NCBI RefSeq assembly: GCF_009870125.1
Contig: NC_046681.1
Coordinates: forward strand, 8,073,001 to 8,137,000
Length of the DNA stretch: 64,000 nt
Origin: Drosophila pseudoobscura
Lineage: Eukaryota > Arthropoda > Insecta > Diptera > Drosophilidae
Reading direction: 5' to 3'
Positions 10,384 to 21,309 of this stretch are shown in pieces (the first letter of the stretch is position 1; the number at the start of each line of letters is the position of its first letter). The notes beneath the pieces were generated by a model, which did no database searches, was not told the origin of the DNA, and saw only the letters and a program-made list of their open reading frames with translations. A program made the translations under genes and the position numbers.

Positions 10384-11303
10384 ATGAACTTGGAAGAGGT
10401 TTTCACACGCCACCCGCTGTTGGCTGGCCGTGAACGCGATGTGCGGCGAGCCATCAGATACGTGGAGCGGCAGTCCCACTTGATAGAGCTGAACTGTGGG
10501 CTTATCAACATGGTGTCAAACTTGCAATTTTTCGGGGAGCAGCCTTTTGTCCTCATTTTCGATGAGTTTCATTTCAGGCACGTACCCAACGTAAGTTCCT
10601 CTTTAACAGTCTCTTTATATCATATTAAGTAGTATATTTACAGGTGCTCCTCAGCCGCTGGAAATCTTTGGCCATTGCAGCTGCAAATATGGACGGCACA
10701 AAATTCAAGTTTCTGTACCTGCAGGTGGTCCCTACAGACGTGCACGTTTTGGGCAGCAATGAGATATATGAAGGACTAAAAGTCGTAGTCACTTCAATTC
10801 TCAACCTGGGCTTGGCCCAAAATGTGTGCGGCGTAATATCGGACAGGCGCAGGGCCAATTTGAAGTCGCTGCAGTATGTCGCAAACTATTTCCCGGTCCT
10901 GTGGGACGAGGTCCATATGAAGAAGAAATTGGTCGCGCGGTATAAAGATACGGTGGATAGATTAGGCAAAATCTACGGAAGCACCTATCACCGAAACACA
11001 TGGAAACAGAAGTTTTCTGAAATAACCAGCAGCACGCCCAATGAACTAGAGGAGTTTAATTCAAACGAAGTTTTAAACTTAAAAAAGCTATTGGCGCTGA
11101 ACTTCGCGAAATCGTCTACACCTCTTAACTTGAGCAGAGTCAATAGCTCCGATCTCGAGCTGCGTGGATTCATCCTCACCTCCCATGTGTACGATATTCT
11201 TAAATTTATCCACATTACAGATGCGGATAAATTCACCGACATACGGGCTGCAATACAATATTTTTCCCGCGTGGTAGGCATTGTAACCGTTATATATAAT
11301 TAG
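10384..11303 (+). CDS. Unknown two-exon protein, 288 residues
   Basis: Exon 1 is 10384-10590 (69 codons) and exon 2 is 10644-11303. The 53-bp intron has GTAAGT and TTTACAG ends and phase 0. The start codon has a good AAAATG context. I do not recognise the family. The protein has no evident signal peptide or membrane segment. It is mixed alpha/beta in look and rather basic, with an acidic-aromatic stretch LIFDEFHF near residues 57-64, a basic SDRRRANLK stretch near 138-146, and helix-like leucine-rich parts later. A continuous frame across a canonical intron argues for a real gene. It is divergent from the TXNDC9-like gene, about 360 bp apart, so the two may share a promoter. A fast-evolving fly protein is a guess. 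Confidence 0.7.
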
Positions 11304-11306
11304 ATA

Positions 11307-11334
11307 TACATATAAATAGATATATATATAAATC
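11307..11334. repeat. TA-rich microsatellite
   Basis: Imperfect TATA/ATAG units lie just after the stop of the unknown gene at 11301-11303. Confidence 0.6.
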
Positions 11335-11381
11335 AGGTGATTTTAAATACTAATGATGGGCGGACTATCCGAATCTTAAGG

Positions 11382-12330
11382 CTAATGTCCCTGTCCAGGA
11401 CAGTCCCTTCTTAGGAGTTCTTCTGTGACCTCCGTGTAGTTGGAGAGTGTATACTCCCGGCCAGCCAGGGCATTGTAGTGCCGGCACGCAGGCAACCGAC
11501 AATTTAGTTGGCATAGTCCAGATCCTTGGTGAAGAGAGCGGCGGCAAGGTCGTACTCCGAGTTGTTGGCACGTTCGATGACCCCGTCGAGCTTCTTGAAT
11601 CGAATCAGCTGCTGGACGGGCCCGAATATCTTCTCGCGGGCAAAGTAGCCGGGAAGGCATTCGAGACGGCTACCGCCGGCCACCAGATTGGCGCCCTGCT
11701 GGATCATGCCAAGGATCTTATCCATCTGCTCCTGGTTGATCTGGGGATCCTGCTTGGTGTTCAGATCGAAGGGATTGCCCACGGTCCTCTTCTTGGCACG
11801 CTCTGCACTGCGCTCCACGAACTCGTCGTAGATCTTATCCTCCACAAAGGTGCGAGAGCCGGCACAGCAGCACTGGCCCATGTTGTAGAAAAGGCCGAAA
11901 TGGGCTGTCTCCACGGCGTAGTCCAGGTCCGTGTCAGAGAGGATAATGTTGGGCGGGCGACTTGCCGCCCAACTCCAGGGTCACGCGCTCAAGGTTCGTG
12001 TTGCCGGATGCCAGTTGGATGAGCGTTCCCACATCCGTGGATCCGGTGAAGGCCACCTTGTCGACATCTGCGTGATTGGCCAGGGCAGCGCCGGCTCCAC
12101 CGAAACCAGGCACCACATTGACCACACCCTCCGGGAAGCCGGCCTCCTTCACCAGCTGGGCAATGTACAGTGCCGTCAGGCTGGTCTGCTCGGCCGGCTT
12201 TAGGAAGATGGTGTTGCCGGTAGCCAGTGTGGGTCTTCTCTGTGGTCGGACTGTTGCTCCGGGTGGTCTGGGGGGGCCACAAAAGCGCCAACGGGCGCCG
12301 CTGGCCGTCCACGGGAAAATCTCCCCCCCC
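11382..12330 (-). pseudogene. Decayed aldehyde dehydrogenase (Aldh) copy
   Basis: Minus-strand fragments match class-2 mitochondrial Aldh in order. [31 protein letters not shown] and LELGGKSP lie at about 12236-11950. After a frameshift near 11950, [11 protein letters not shown] (active-site Cys segment), the [12 protein letters not shown] segment and [17 protein letters not shown] follow to about 11505. The second part has an internal deletion between GYF and the EKIFGP segment and stops after DLDYAN. A third frame then carries only the extreme C-terminal ALSNYTEV-like piece, with roughly 35 residues missing before it. The 5' part above about 12240 is barely recognisable. With a frameshift, deletions and a stop it cannot encode an active enzyme. 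Introns are not visible, so a processed copy is possible. The intact parent is not in the window. Confidence 0.85.
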
Positions 12331-12460
12331 CCCCACAAATCCAATTGAGATGGCACTGCTTCGATAGTCGCGACAGCTGATCGCTGGTGGTGGCAGTTTC
12401 TCAATATCGATTACGTTATTGATTAAAAAATTAATACCGATGGTTTTATATCGATGGTTT

Positions 12461-12578
12461 ACACCGATGATTATAAATCTATCGATATTTGATTAATGTT
12501 ACACCGATGATTGTAAATCTATCGATATATCGATACTGCAACGAAAAATACCGAAAATACCGAAATCCGATATCGATA
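12461..12578 (+). promoter_or_regulatory. DRE cluster in the Hydr2 promoter, partly tandemly duplicated
   Basis: TATCGATA, the DREF-binding element, occurs exactly at 12480-12487, 12520-12527, 12528-12535 and 12571-12578. A near match (TATCGATG) lies at about 12449. A 40-bp unit starting ACACCGATGATT is repeated at 12461 and 12501, each copy ending in a DRE. DREs with DREF drive TATA-less housekeeping promoters. The cluster lies about 340 bp upstream of the Hydr2 start codon. Confidence 0.8.
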
Positions 12579-12920
12579 TCCATGCTATCGTTGCCCTGCT
12601 CTCCTCACTTCTCTGGCTCTCTCCCTCTTGCACTACAACTACAATTGGAGGTCCGTGTTAAATGTTCAAGAAATAAAAAAGAACCACCTTGCGGGCTGTG
12701 TAATAGTGTTGTTAGGGTTCAGTTGACATTCAACGCCGAATAAAATTAGTACAACAAAGTTTTAGACAATATAAAAACGAACACACCACATACAAGTCGG
12801 AGCCTTTCTACATATAGAGGAGGCATAAACGAAGGCCAAACGGATAATTGGAGATTGGATGATAAGGCAGGCGTGCCGCCGCCAGGTTCCGGGAAAAGTG
12901 AACTCTTCTCCGTACCAACG

Positions 12921-15900
12921 ATGTCGCCCGCCTTCCTGACGTTGGTCGCCGTTGTCGTGTGCATACTGTTTCGCATCCTGAACGTGCACAGCCAGCCCCT
13001 AAAGCCGAGTGTCTGGTGCCTGGACGAGCAGTTCCTCGATTGCCTCTACAAAATAGCGCCTGTATTAAAAGAGCCGTAAGTACAAGTCGAGATACTTCCA
13101 GCAGCACACCGTATACCAGCGCGCCATATTCATACACCCCCTTTGGGCGTCAAACAGGCCCACGCAGGCCTCATTTCCTCCCCACTTATGTATGTACATA
13201 CACACTTCTTGAGTGCGGAATCAAAACATAACATCAAATGAAAGCTATCTTATGGGACCGAAGCATTTGGTACCCTTGCAGATGCATTTTTCTTATGATA
13301 GCCGTATGATATAGTCTGTTCTTTATTGGTAACAGAAGCAAACAGAAAGAAGTTATTCTTGAAAAGACTTTTCGTACGAACGTTTTTTCTTAACATACAT
13401 ATGTGATAGTGCTTCAATCCTGCTGCTCACCAATCTTTTGCCAAATCTTTTGAAAATCGTCACATCCTCCGAAAGGGTACCAACATAAATATCCACTGAC
13501 TCACGCCACCGCCGCTCCGCTCAGCTGTTAACTGTGCCACCCCATCATCGGTCTTACAGCCAGGCCAAAATGTTGGAAAACTGGAAAGCATAATTATCTC
13601 TCGACTGTCGTGCGGCCAGCACTTCAGCGAATTGTTAATAAACTATCTGCAATTACTACAAATTACTACATTCATCATTTGGTTAAGCGAAAGACAATTT
13701 TTTAACATATGGGAATGCTAAAAACCTGTACAGTGGTCGCCCGGGAAGCGACACCCTTTCATTGTAATTTTTATATTTATAGCTATTTTGGGAAAATACG
13801 AAATGTATAGAAGGTTCAAAAGCGAAGTTTAAAAATGATTTTACCAATACCACCCTTGGCCTCAACCCTAGTTAGAGAATGTTGTAAAATACTTTCTAAG
13901 TGCGCTTGGAAATGGAAAAAATGGAAATTTCTTCGGTGTTTTATTTTACTTGGGTTTTGGGTGTCAGCCAAGTATACTTTTATTCATTAAGGCTGCCTAA
14001 TTGCTTTGAGTCAACTAAGAGCAATAAAAGCCCAAGCCAATTTCAACCAGAAACTAAAAGTGCTTGGTTTATGGAGATCTATTGAAAGCTGCCAATTTTT
14101 TAAGTTAAGCCATCACTGTATTATTAAATGGACAAAACACATCACTTTCCCAGGCAAACATTTTCACATGCTAAATGAATCATTAAAAGTAATTACTCAA
14201 TTTAACATGTTGACGTTCCTTGCCGCTTAAATATTTAATGAATCTTTTCAGTATCTCTACTGATAAGTTTTTGGCTATAGTCGATAGTATATATGTACAT
14301 ATCTGTCATGTAATCAACTGCTTTTGCGGTTTTATTGATTGTCTGCATTTGCTTTTATTGACAGATATTTTCACTATCAGATTTCAGTATTCAATATTGT
14401 AACCACAACTGTGTGCGAGAAATGTCATTGTAGGCATGTGTGTTTATATGGTACGGCCGGATAATTATAGACTTCTTGAGGTTTACGTTATCGCTTGAAT
14501 AATAACCCCTGACTCAGAAGAGTCAAGATTCAGTCTTACATACATATGTATGAGTACATATGTACTAAGAACAGTGTACATAGAAATGTGCCAATAGGTT
14601 ATCAATATTAAACATTTTTATAAAGTATTATTTTAAGGTAATTTTTCTTGCAAACGCTATCTTAAAGACTAACATTTTCCGTTGGTTGTTTTGGGCGTAC
14701 GCCTGAAAATTTCACGCCGTGTTGTATCTCTGGTAAATCCGTAAATGTTTTTGGCATTTCTTTTTCCCTGTCGCTGTCCAATCGGAAAAAGTAAATGGAA
14801 TTTTGTTTAATCTTTTTCGGACAATTTTTTTTGCCTTTTGCTCTGTGTCTGCCAGAAATCGCGATAAGCTTGAGCTCTCGACCAAAGTCCACATCCATAA
14901 TTACGCAGTGGGCTAAGAAAATAGCGACGACGACTAACGCCTAGCAACCGCATACGGTACGATACGAGGAGTATTCCGCGTAGCGCTATGACCCGCATCA
15001 ATCAACCAACGTGGGGCGGGGTATCGCGTGGGAGTTTTCCATCAAGAAAATACCCATGGAATAGAGTAACTGGAAATGTACAAATGTGCGCTCGTATCTA
15101 TCAAATATACGGAAAAAAATCATTAGCTTAATATGCTTGTCTGTCCTTATGAACACCTGAAACTTTGAGGATTATAAGTGGTAGAATGGCTTTTCTAAAA
15201 TTTGAGTGTACATGTGTGTAGTTTGTTTTTATTTCATTTGGGAATTAACGAGTACTCTTCGTTCCACTTTTGTATAGCAATTGAGTACATGTGCACCTTT
15301 GCTCATACAGAAAATTTGTTAAAAAAAATATTTGTATGTTTTAAATATCGCGCAAGGCATATTAGTATCACCCTTTAAAGATTTGTAAAGATGGCACATA
15401 CATATTTGTATGTACATATATATGAATATGAATGAGAAGTTAACAGAAATGGAAACAAAATTATCGTTTCTTTATGAGTGAGGTCTGGACCTGTTCGCAC
15501 CTGTTGAACTGCCATTAAATTGCTTTCTTGTTAATTTGTTCTCAAGTTTTTTTTTTAGATTTTTATTAAGGGATAGAGCCGATGGCCCTTAGTCGAAATA
15601 CGAACAAAATCATTCTGGTATGATTTATTTCTAATAACAAAAATGCCGGCTATGCACTATGAATTTTCTCAGTTTCCCTTGAACATTTATATATAGAACG
15701 TACAATGTAGATTGTTTTTCAAATGCCGGCGGGATGCCGGGTGCTACCTGTTTTTCCCGCTTTGGCGCATTGCCCAGACTTTTGTTTAACAACAAAGATT
15801 ACGTAAGCAGAATACTGATGGGTTGGTCACCGGTCTCCCTGCCCTCTCTCTTTCTCTACACCTTTATAATTCTCGCGTTCTATTTTCAAAAGAATAAACG

Positions 15901-18812
15901 GGTTGGAAGATGATTTCAGGTACAAAGCTCGGGTGTCTCTGCCACTCGGACACTCTTTCCCTCTCTCTCTTGATTAACTGCTGCCTTGGCACAGTGGGTT
16001 GCAAAAATAACAACAACAATTGCTGAATAATACTGAAAGGGGTGCGACATGATGAGTCATATGCGCTTTTATACCCTTGTATAGAGGGAATTCTGGGTTT
16101 TGCCAGTGTTTTGGCTAGGCAGAGAATTTTTATCTGACTGAGACATGGTCTAAACGTTTATTTTTCCTGCTAAAGGTAAATGTCAAAATGTTGGGTTAAA
16201 TAACTCTATCTTTCGAAAGTTGAATCAAAATCAAATCAATCACAAACCAGGCCAAGGGTGTCTAAAGTGTCGGTCCCCTAAAACTACCTTATCTTTTCTG
16301 TTCTAGTTGTTTATTTCTTTTGGCATGTACATATGCTTTTATTTTTTACTGTCGTCGCGAAATGATGACATTAAACTTGCCAGCTCTGGAAATAATTGCA
16401 GCTGTTTCTAGCAAAGACATTTTACCAGAACATTACGATACTTTACGACACCGTAAATAATGTATGTATGTGCTAACGTATGTAAATGTGCTTTTAATTA
16501 AATGATGAATATTTGATGAAAATTGATTAGAGTTGGGGAAAATGCAGGATAGAAAATGATTAAAAATGTATTGCGAGTCGAGCACATTTGTGCATGTTCC
16601 CAGAGTAGCTACGCCCCCATCCGCCGACCCTACCGCTCTGTCTAAAATTTCATTTTGATTGATAATAATTGAATGGTAAGCGTTACTTGAAATAGATGGC
16701 ACACACAATGGAAACACAAATTGTTGCACGTTTTTGCACGCCTGACAACAATGGCCCTGATTTCAGGTCGTCTCTTTCTCTCGCCTCTATCTCTCTCTGT
16801 CGCTCAATTAGGTTCAATTGATTCTAATGCGGTTTGGGCTTTAGAATTCTATCTTTTGTAGCTTTATTTTTGTCTCTTTAGCTTTAGTATATAAATCCCC
16901 ATGATTCTAAATTCTGGCCACAAATCAAAAAAATAATCAAATTTGGCAAATAGCCTGGAAATAAATTGCATTCATTCATTGCACAAAGTCAAGGTCCAAA
17001 AAATGAAACCAAAAACAGCAAAAAAGCATGATGCATCGGCCGGGAATCGAACCCGGGCCGCCCGCGTGGCAGGCGAGCATTCTACCACTGAACCACCGAT
17101 GCTTGTGTGGGCTTGAAGGCCAAATGTTAACTTAGAAAAATGGCCAACGAAGCAGATAGAAAATGTATGTATTTTTTCCCATTTTTCCAGCTATGTACCT
17201 CCGCGACTCTGGGGCTTTAGTGGTCATGTGCAAACGGTTTTGCACAGCATTGTTGGACGAGTACGTTGCCCGTGGCCCTTGGGAGAGCGGGTCTATCTCT
17301 CCCTGCGTGATGGCTCCACATTAACCTACGACCTTTACCAACCACTCCACGAGCAAGAGGGTAAGCCCAACCATCAATCAATTTTCTTTTCATATCTTAA
17401 ACCCTGGTTACCCTTTCCAGACGATATAACCGTGGCCATTTGTCCCGGCATAGCTAACAGCTCGGAATCGGTTTACATACGAACCTTTGTTCACTTGGCT
17501 CAATGCAATGGCTATCGCTGTGCGGTACTGAATCACATTGGAGCTCTGCGCAGTGTCCAGGTTACATCGACACGCATCTTTACTTATGGCCACACCGAGG
17601 ATTTCGCCGCAATGGTGGAAAATTTGCATCAGAAATATTGTCAGAGTCGAATTGTAGCGGTCGGATTTAGTTTGGGCGGAAATCTGGTGACCAAATACAT
17701 GGGCGAGATGCAGAAGCTCAAGCCACTCAGCGTCATCGGTGGCATATCCATATGCCAGGGCTACAATGCTGTAGAGTGAGTGGGGGTGAAATTACCATTA
17801 TAGAACTAAACGAATCTAATCTTTAATTCCATTTTTTAGGGGAACCAAATGGTTGCTGAATTGGCAAAACTTCCGACGCTTCTACCTATACATTATGACG
17901 GAGAATGTGAAGAGTATTATCCTGCGACATCGCCACATCCTGCTCTCCGATGAGGTCAAGACACGTCATAATCTGAACGAGCGCGAAATAATTGCAGCGG
18001 CAACTTTGCCAGAACTGGATGAGGCCTACACAAGGAAGGTCTATAATTTCGGCTCCATCCAGGAACTGTACAAATGGAGCTCCTCGCTGTTCTACTTTGA
18101 TACAATAGAGAAGCCGATGATATTTATAAATGCTAGGGATGATCCATTGATACCAGAGGAGTTGTTGCTGCCCATCAAGGAGTATGCAAGTGAGTAGCAG
18201 AAATAGTGTATGAATATGAAGAACATTGTATGGAATCTTTTTGATTCGTAATTCGTTATCCATTAGAGCATATAAATCTAACATCTTAATCGGCTTATCA
18301 GATACAATGAAAAAGTGGGCCTACAACTCTTTGGCGCCCAACTTTAAATATAACTGACAATTCAGTGTTGTGTAACATAGTAATGATAGCTAAAACAAGG
18401 TTGTGTGTGTGCTCTATCTGCCATAAGTTGGCATTCTGCGCCACCCCATCAACAAGCAGCCGTGGCCGAGCGGTTAAGGCGTCTGACTAGAAATCAGATT
18501 CCCTCTGGGAGCGTAGGTTCGAATCCTACCGGCTGCGTATTGGGAACATTTTTTAGGGCCCGACTTTTTTTTTCGTTTTAATATTTTCTGTGTTTATAAT
18601 ACTAATTTTTGTTGTTTTTTTTTTAAATTATTACAGTCACACGACAGAATACAGCCTACGTAGAGGTGGCCCATGGCGGACATCTGGGCTTCTACGAGGG
18701 CGGTTTCCTTTACCCGAATCCCGTCACCTGGCTGGATCGCACACTGGTGGCCATGGTGGGATCGCTAGTGATGATGCACGCTGATCTGGGCAAGGGCAAC
18801 ACAAAACTATAA
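12921..18812 (+). CDS. Hydr2: ABHD2-type alpha/beta hydrolase (monoacylglycerol lipase)
   Basis: Five coding exons join in frame to 401 residues: 12921-13075, 17191-17360, 17421-17775, 17840-18189 and 18637-18812. The protein matches ABHD2, an ER or plasma-membrane serine hydrolase that cleaves monoacylglycerols. Residues 4-20 (AFLTLVAVVVCILFRIL) form an N-terminal signal anchor. The nucleophile sits in GFSLGGN (Ser192), the acid in NARDDP (Asp327/328), and the base in GGHLGF (His359). The triad is therefore complete. YVPPRLWGFSGHVQT after exon 1 is the usual family start of the hydrolase domain. Length is close to mammalian ABHD2 (about 425). Intron 1 is 4.1 kb and holds a tRNA-Gly on the other strand. 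Intron 4 holds a tRNA-Ser on the same strand. A DRE cluster upstream suggests broad expression. The symbol follows the fly ABHD2 homologue. Confidence 0.94.
13076..17031 (+). other. Hydr2 intron 1, mostly featureless
   Basis: This is the 4.1-kb first coding intron (13076-17190), carrying the tRNA-Gly near its 3' end. A minus-strand frame at 14662-14898 is discussed in the findings. Otherwise I see only AT-rich sequence and a CT-rich tract near 15835-15975. Confidence 0.7.
17032..17102 (-). tRNA. tRNA-Gly (GCC)
   Basis: The 71-nt minus-strand sequence begins GCATCGGTGGTTCAGTGG (A box) and contains GGTTCGATTCC (B box). Anticodon loop CTGCCAC gives anticodon GCC. The acceptor ends GCATCGG/CCGATGC pair fully, with discriminator A. 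A T-run follows (the AAAAAA at 17021-17026 on the plus strand), which is a Pol III terminator. It lies within Hydr2 intron 1, antisense to the host gene. Confidence 0.97.
18456..18537 (+). tRNA. tRNA-Ser (AGA), copy 1
   Basis: An 82-nt class II tRNA with long variable arm. It has GTGGCCGAGCGGTTAAGGC (A box), anticodon AGA in GACTAGAAATC, GGTTCGAATCC (B box), and GCAGCCG/CGGCTGC acceptor pairing with discriminator G. A TTTTTT terminator follows at about 18549. It lies in Hydr2 intron 4 on the host strand. Confidence 0.97.
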
Positions 18813-20014
18813 AAAGTTTGTGCGTGAAAATCGGATGCCGCTATCTAAATGAATCTTAATCAAAGGGAGAAACCGAACGGAAACAAATAGAACTTACATA
18901 TAATAATTGATGTGAAGCAACTTAAATTATCACCAATGGAAACAGGAAAACCAAAATTGATGTATACTTTTGTAAAGTGCATTTAAAAATGAGAATAATT
19001 TATTACCAGAATGTTTTGAACAGTTTATGGGTCAACATTAACGTTTTATGAAATTTCGAAAAGCCAAGCATATAATGTGTCACCCCAACTTATATTTTAG
19101 TTAGTTTATTGATGTAATACGTATGTACCCATGTACTTATAAGCGAAATTCCTATTTATTAGCATTCTAATTTCTAATCCCGCAGGGTGTAATATATTTT
19201 TTATATGGCGACTGTACACAAGACACATACACATACCACATACCAGACACACATGATATTCATATATTTGATGCCAGTAATTATAAATTATAAGTCCCCA
19301 GTCGAAAACGCACAAACACTCGCACCATATAAAATAGAACAACCAAATGCCTTATTGTAGACTTCGTTTTATATAAGTGTATATGATTTTTGAATAATTT
19401 TATATCATTTTGTACTACGATGCATTTCGAGTCAAAGAAAGAAACCAAAAAGAAAGTTCGCCCAACGATGGCTACGATTTTGTGTACTTTTTCTGATCTT
19501 TACCAGTTGTTAGTCGCAGACAAGATTTGTTTGTGTTACAGTGTTTGCAAAAAGTGTGTGAGCAATGAAAAATACATATGTAAGTATATGAGTGTATTTA
19601 TAAATGTATTTGTAAATGTGTATTTATAAATGTGTATGTAAATTTATGAATAAATAACAGTTGACTAAACAGTATAGCTTTTAAACGAGTGGAATATTTC
19701 AATGGAACATTTAAACTATTGATTATGGTGTATATACATATATGCACATATGTATGTGCATCGCTATTTATGCCATTTTTACCACATATGCATATATTTT
19801 AATATCAGCAAACTTTTTGCGATCACTTCATTAGTTCTAGCTTCACTCACAAATTAGCTACCTATTAGTGCATCTATTTTTCTGCGTCTCATACAGATTA
19901 CGTCTCATACAGTATTAACATAATGTTATGTTAACATATCTATGTTATTTAGTAATTTTATTGTAGGTTTCTTTTTTATGCGGAAAATAGGCATTTTGCG
20001 CCACCCATCAACAA
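18813..20014 (+). other. Hydr2 3' flank
   Basis: Non-coding. A candidate AATAAA poly(A) signal lies at 19649-19654, which would give a 3' UTR of about 0.8 kb. Several TACATATG-type AT-rich runs occur. No further gene is seen before the second tRNA-Ser. Confidence 0.5.
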
Positions 20015-20096
20015 GCAGCCGTGGCCGAGCGGTTAAGGCGTCTGACTAGAAATCAGATTCCCTCTGGGAGCGTAGGTTCGAATCCTACCGGCTGCG
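20015..20096 (+). tRNA. tRNA-Ser (AGA), copy 2
   Basis: I see no base difference from the copy at 18456-18537 over 82 nt. It is followed by a TTTTT terminator. About 26 bp of the 5' flank is also shared with the first copy (GCGCCACCC...ATCAACAA). The two are products of a local duplication including flank. Confidence 0.97.
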
Positions 20097-20185
20097 TTCC
20101 GTTGGATGTTTTTCTTTCCGTTTTTTTTTTAATATTTCATTAAAAATATACTGAAGATTTGATTTAATTAAAATTTATTAAGATA

Positions 20186-20693
20186 TCAAAATTTACAAAA
20201 CTGTGTCGGACAGGTTTCTCGGCAGCAACAGTTTTGGCCACACTTGGTGTTGAGTCCTTCGCAATAGTCCTTTTGGAAGTTAAAACTTATCAAAGCTGCC
20301 AGGATAAATCGTATATAGTTAAAAATGTACATATAATGTCTAGATGGACTTACGTGCCAAACCGTTTGCGATTCTTCCCTGGTTTCTCGTTTGGAGGGTA
20401 CATTCGCTGATGCACTCCATGTTGAAGCGCTGTCCGTTCGAACAACTGGTGTCAAGGAGACAGCGGTCCATCGCGGTATTGGAGCAAACAGTCTCAGCAT
20501 TGGGTGCCGTATAAACGCAGTGGGGGCCGCAACAGGTATTATCACGGGGCGGAAGTTTCGGTTCCACCCTGCCATTGTCGGAGCAGCCATTTAGGCCGAC
20601 AAAGGCTTGGCAGGCCTGGGAGCAGCCCGAAACCTCGACCAAAAGAAGAGTCGCCAAAATTTGGAGCAGCATAAAAATGCGTGTGGCCTCCAT
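20186..20693 (-). CDS. Small cysteine-rich secreted protein, 149 residues
   Basis: Exon 1 is 20693-20354 and exon 2 is 20295-20186, joined through a 58-bp intron (GTAAGT/GGCAG) in phase 1. Residues 1-23 look like a signal peptide (MEATRIFMLLQILATLLLVE, then VSG). The mature part has about 18 cysteines, including TCCGPHC and NCCCRETC, and ends CPTQFCKF. A TATAAAAGC box on the minus strand (20734-20742) lies about 45 bp upstream of the ATG. AATAAA (20174-20179 reversed) lies within 15 bp of the stop, so both UTRs are very short. I do not recognise the family. Compact TATA genes for cysteine-rich secreted peptides in flies are often male accessory gland, gut or antimicrobial products. That is inference only. 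It is divergent from, and structurally parallel to, the next gene. Confidence 0.85.
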
Positions 20694-20733
20694 GTTGGAT
20701 AAAGAACAGTCAGTCGATCGTGGTATATCGCTC

Positions 20734-20829
20734 GCTTTTATACCCTCCCAATCACTGGTTTCTCTGGTGTTTGCACAAATGTTGTCGGTCAAAAATAGAT
20801 CGAGAAATGGCACGAACCGCTATAAAAGC
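20734..20829. promoter_or_regulatory. Bidirectional promoter with two facing-away TATAAAAGC boxes
   Basis: TATAAAAGC reads leftward at 20742-20734 and rightward at 20821-20829. The 78-bp spacer between them must hold the shared upstream elements of the two divergent cysteine-rich genes. Each box lies 40-50 bp from its start codon, so the leaders are only about 15-20 nt. Confidence 0.8.
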
Positions 20830-20867
20830 GGCTTGTACTCATCCAATCAACCTAAGACGTGATCGGA

Positions 20868-21309
20868 ATGGCTGTGAAGGTTCTGTTGGGTCTGCTGCTC
20901 CTGCACATTGCCACCGAGGTGGCATTCGCCTGCACAAACAGCCTCTGTCCGGAGGTCACAAATACGAATTCCCTGTGTAGCGGAACGCTGCGCTATCAAT
21001 GCGTCTGCGACTTCACCTGCTCCGAGTGGGACAAACCCTGCAATTGGTGTCTCACTTGTCCGGCGGAGATCCAAAGTATCAACGCGGGTCGCAATCAAAA
21101 GAACAAGCTACGTAAGTTCATCCTTAAAATGCATCTTTGATAATATATATATATGTATATTTGTATAATCATTAATTTCTATTTCAGCTGTTTTTGGACT
21201 ACCCAATCGCAGCCATAAGCAGTGCCTGGACATTAATATCCTGACAAATAAGAACTCCAATTGTTGTGACAAGTTCTGCCAATTGAATTGCAAAGATGTA
21301 TGTTTCTAA
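20868..21309 (+). CDS. Small cysteine-rich secreted protein, 121 residues
   Basis: Exon 1 is 20868-21111 and exon 2 is 21188-21309. The 76-bp intron is in phase 1, and the split codon is Pro, as in the divergent neighbour. Residues 1-21 form a clear signal peptide (MAVKVLLGLLLLHIATEVAF, then A). The mature chain has about 15 cysteines, including YQCVCDFTC, CNWCLTCP and NCCDKFCQLNC, and ends CKDVCF. AATAAA overlaps the stop codon (21309-21314), so the 3' UTR is minimal. An upstream GTG in frame at 20859 is ignored because the ATG begins the signal peptide and fits the TATA distance. Function is unknown. It is probably an extracellular disulfide-rich protein, related by old inverted duplication to the minus-strand gene. 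Confidence 0.85.

Noticed and set aside
11447-12022. Plus-strand frame of 191 codons
   Set aside because: Antisense shadow of the Aldh pseudogene.
12921-13079. Alternative Hydr2 start at the upstream TTG of 12855
   Set aside because: The ATG at 12921 directly begins the expected N-terminal membrane anchor.
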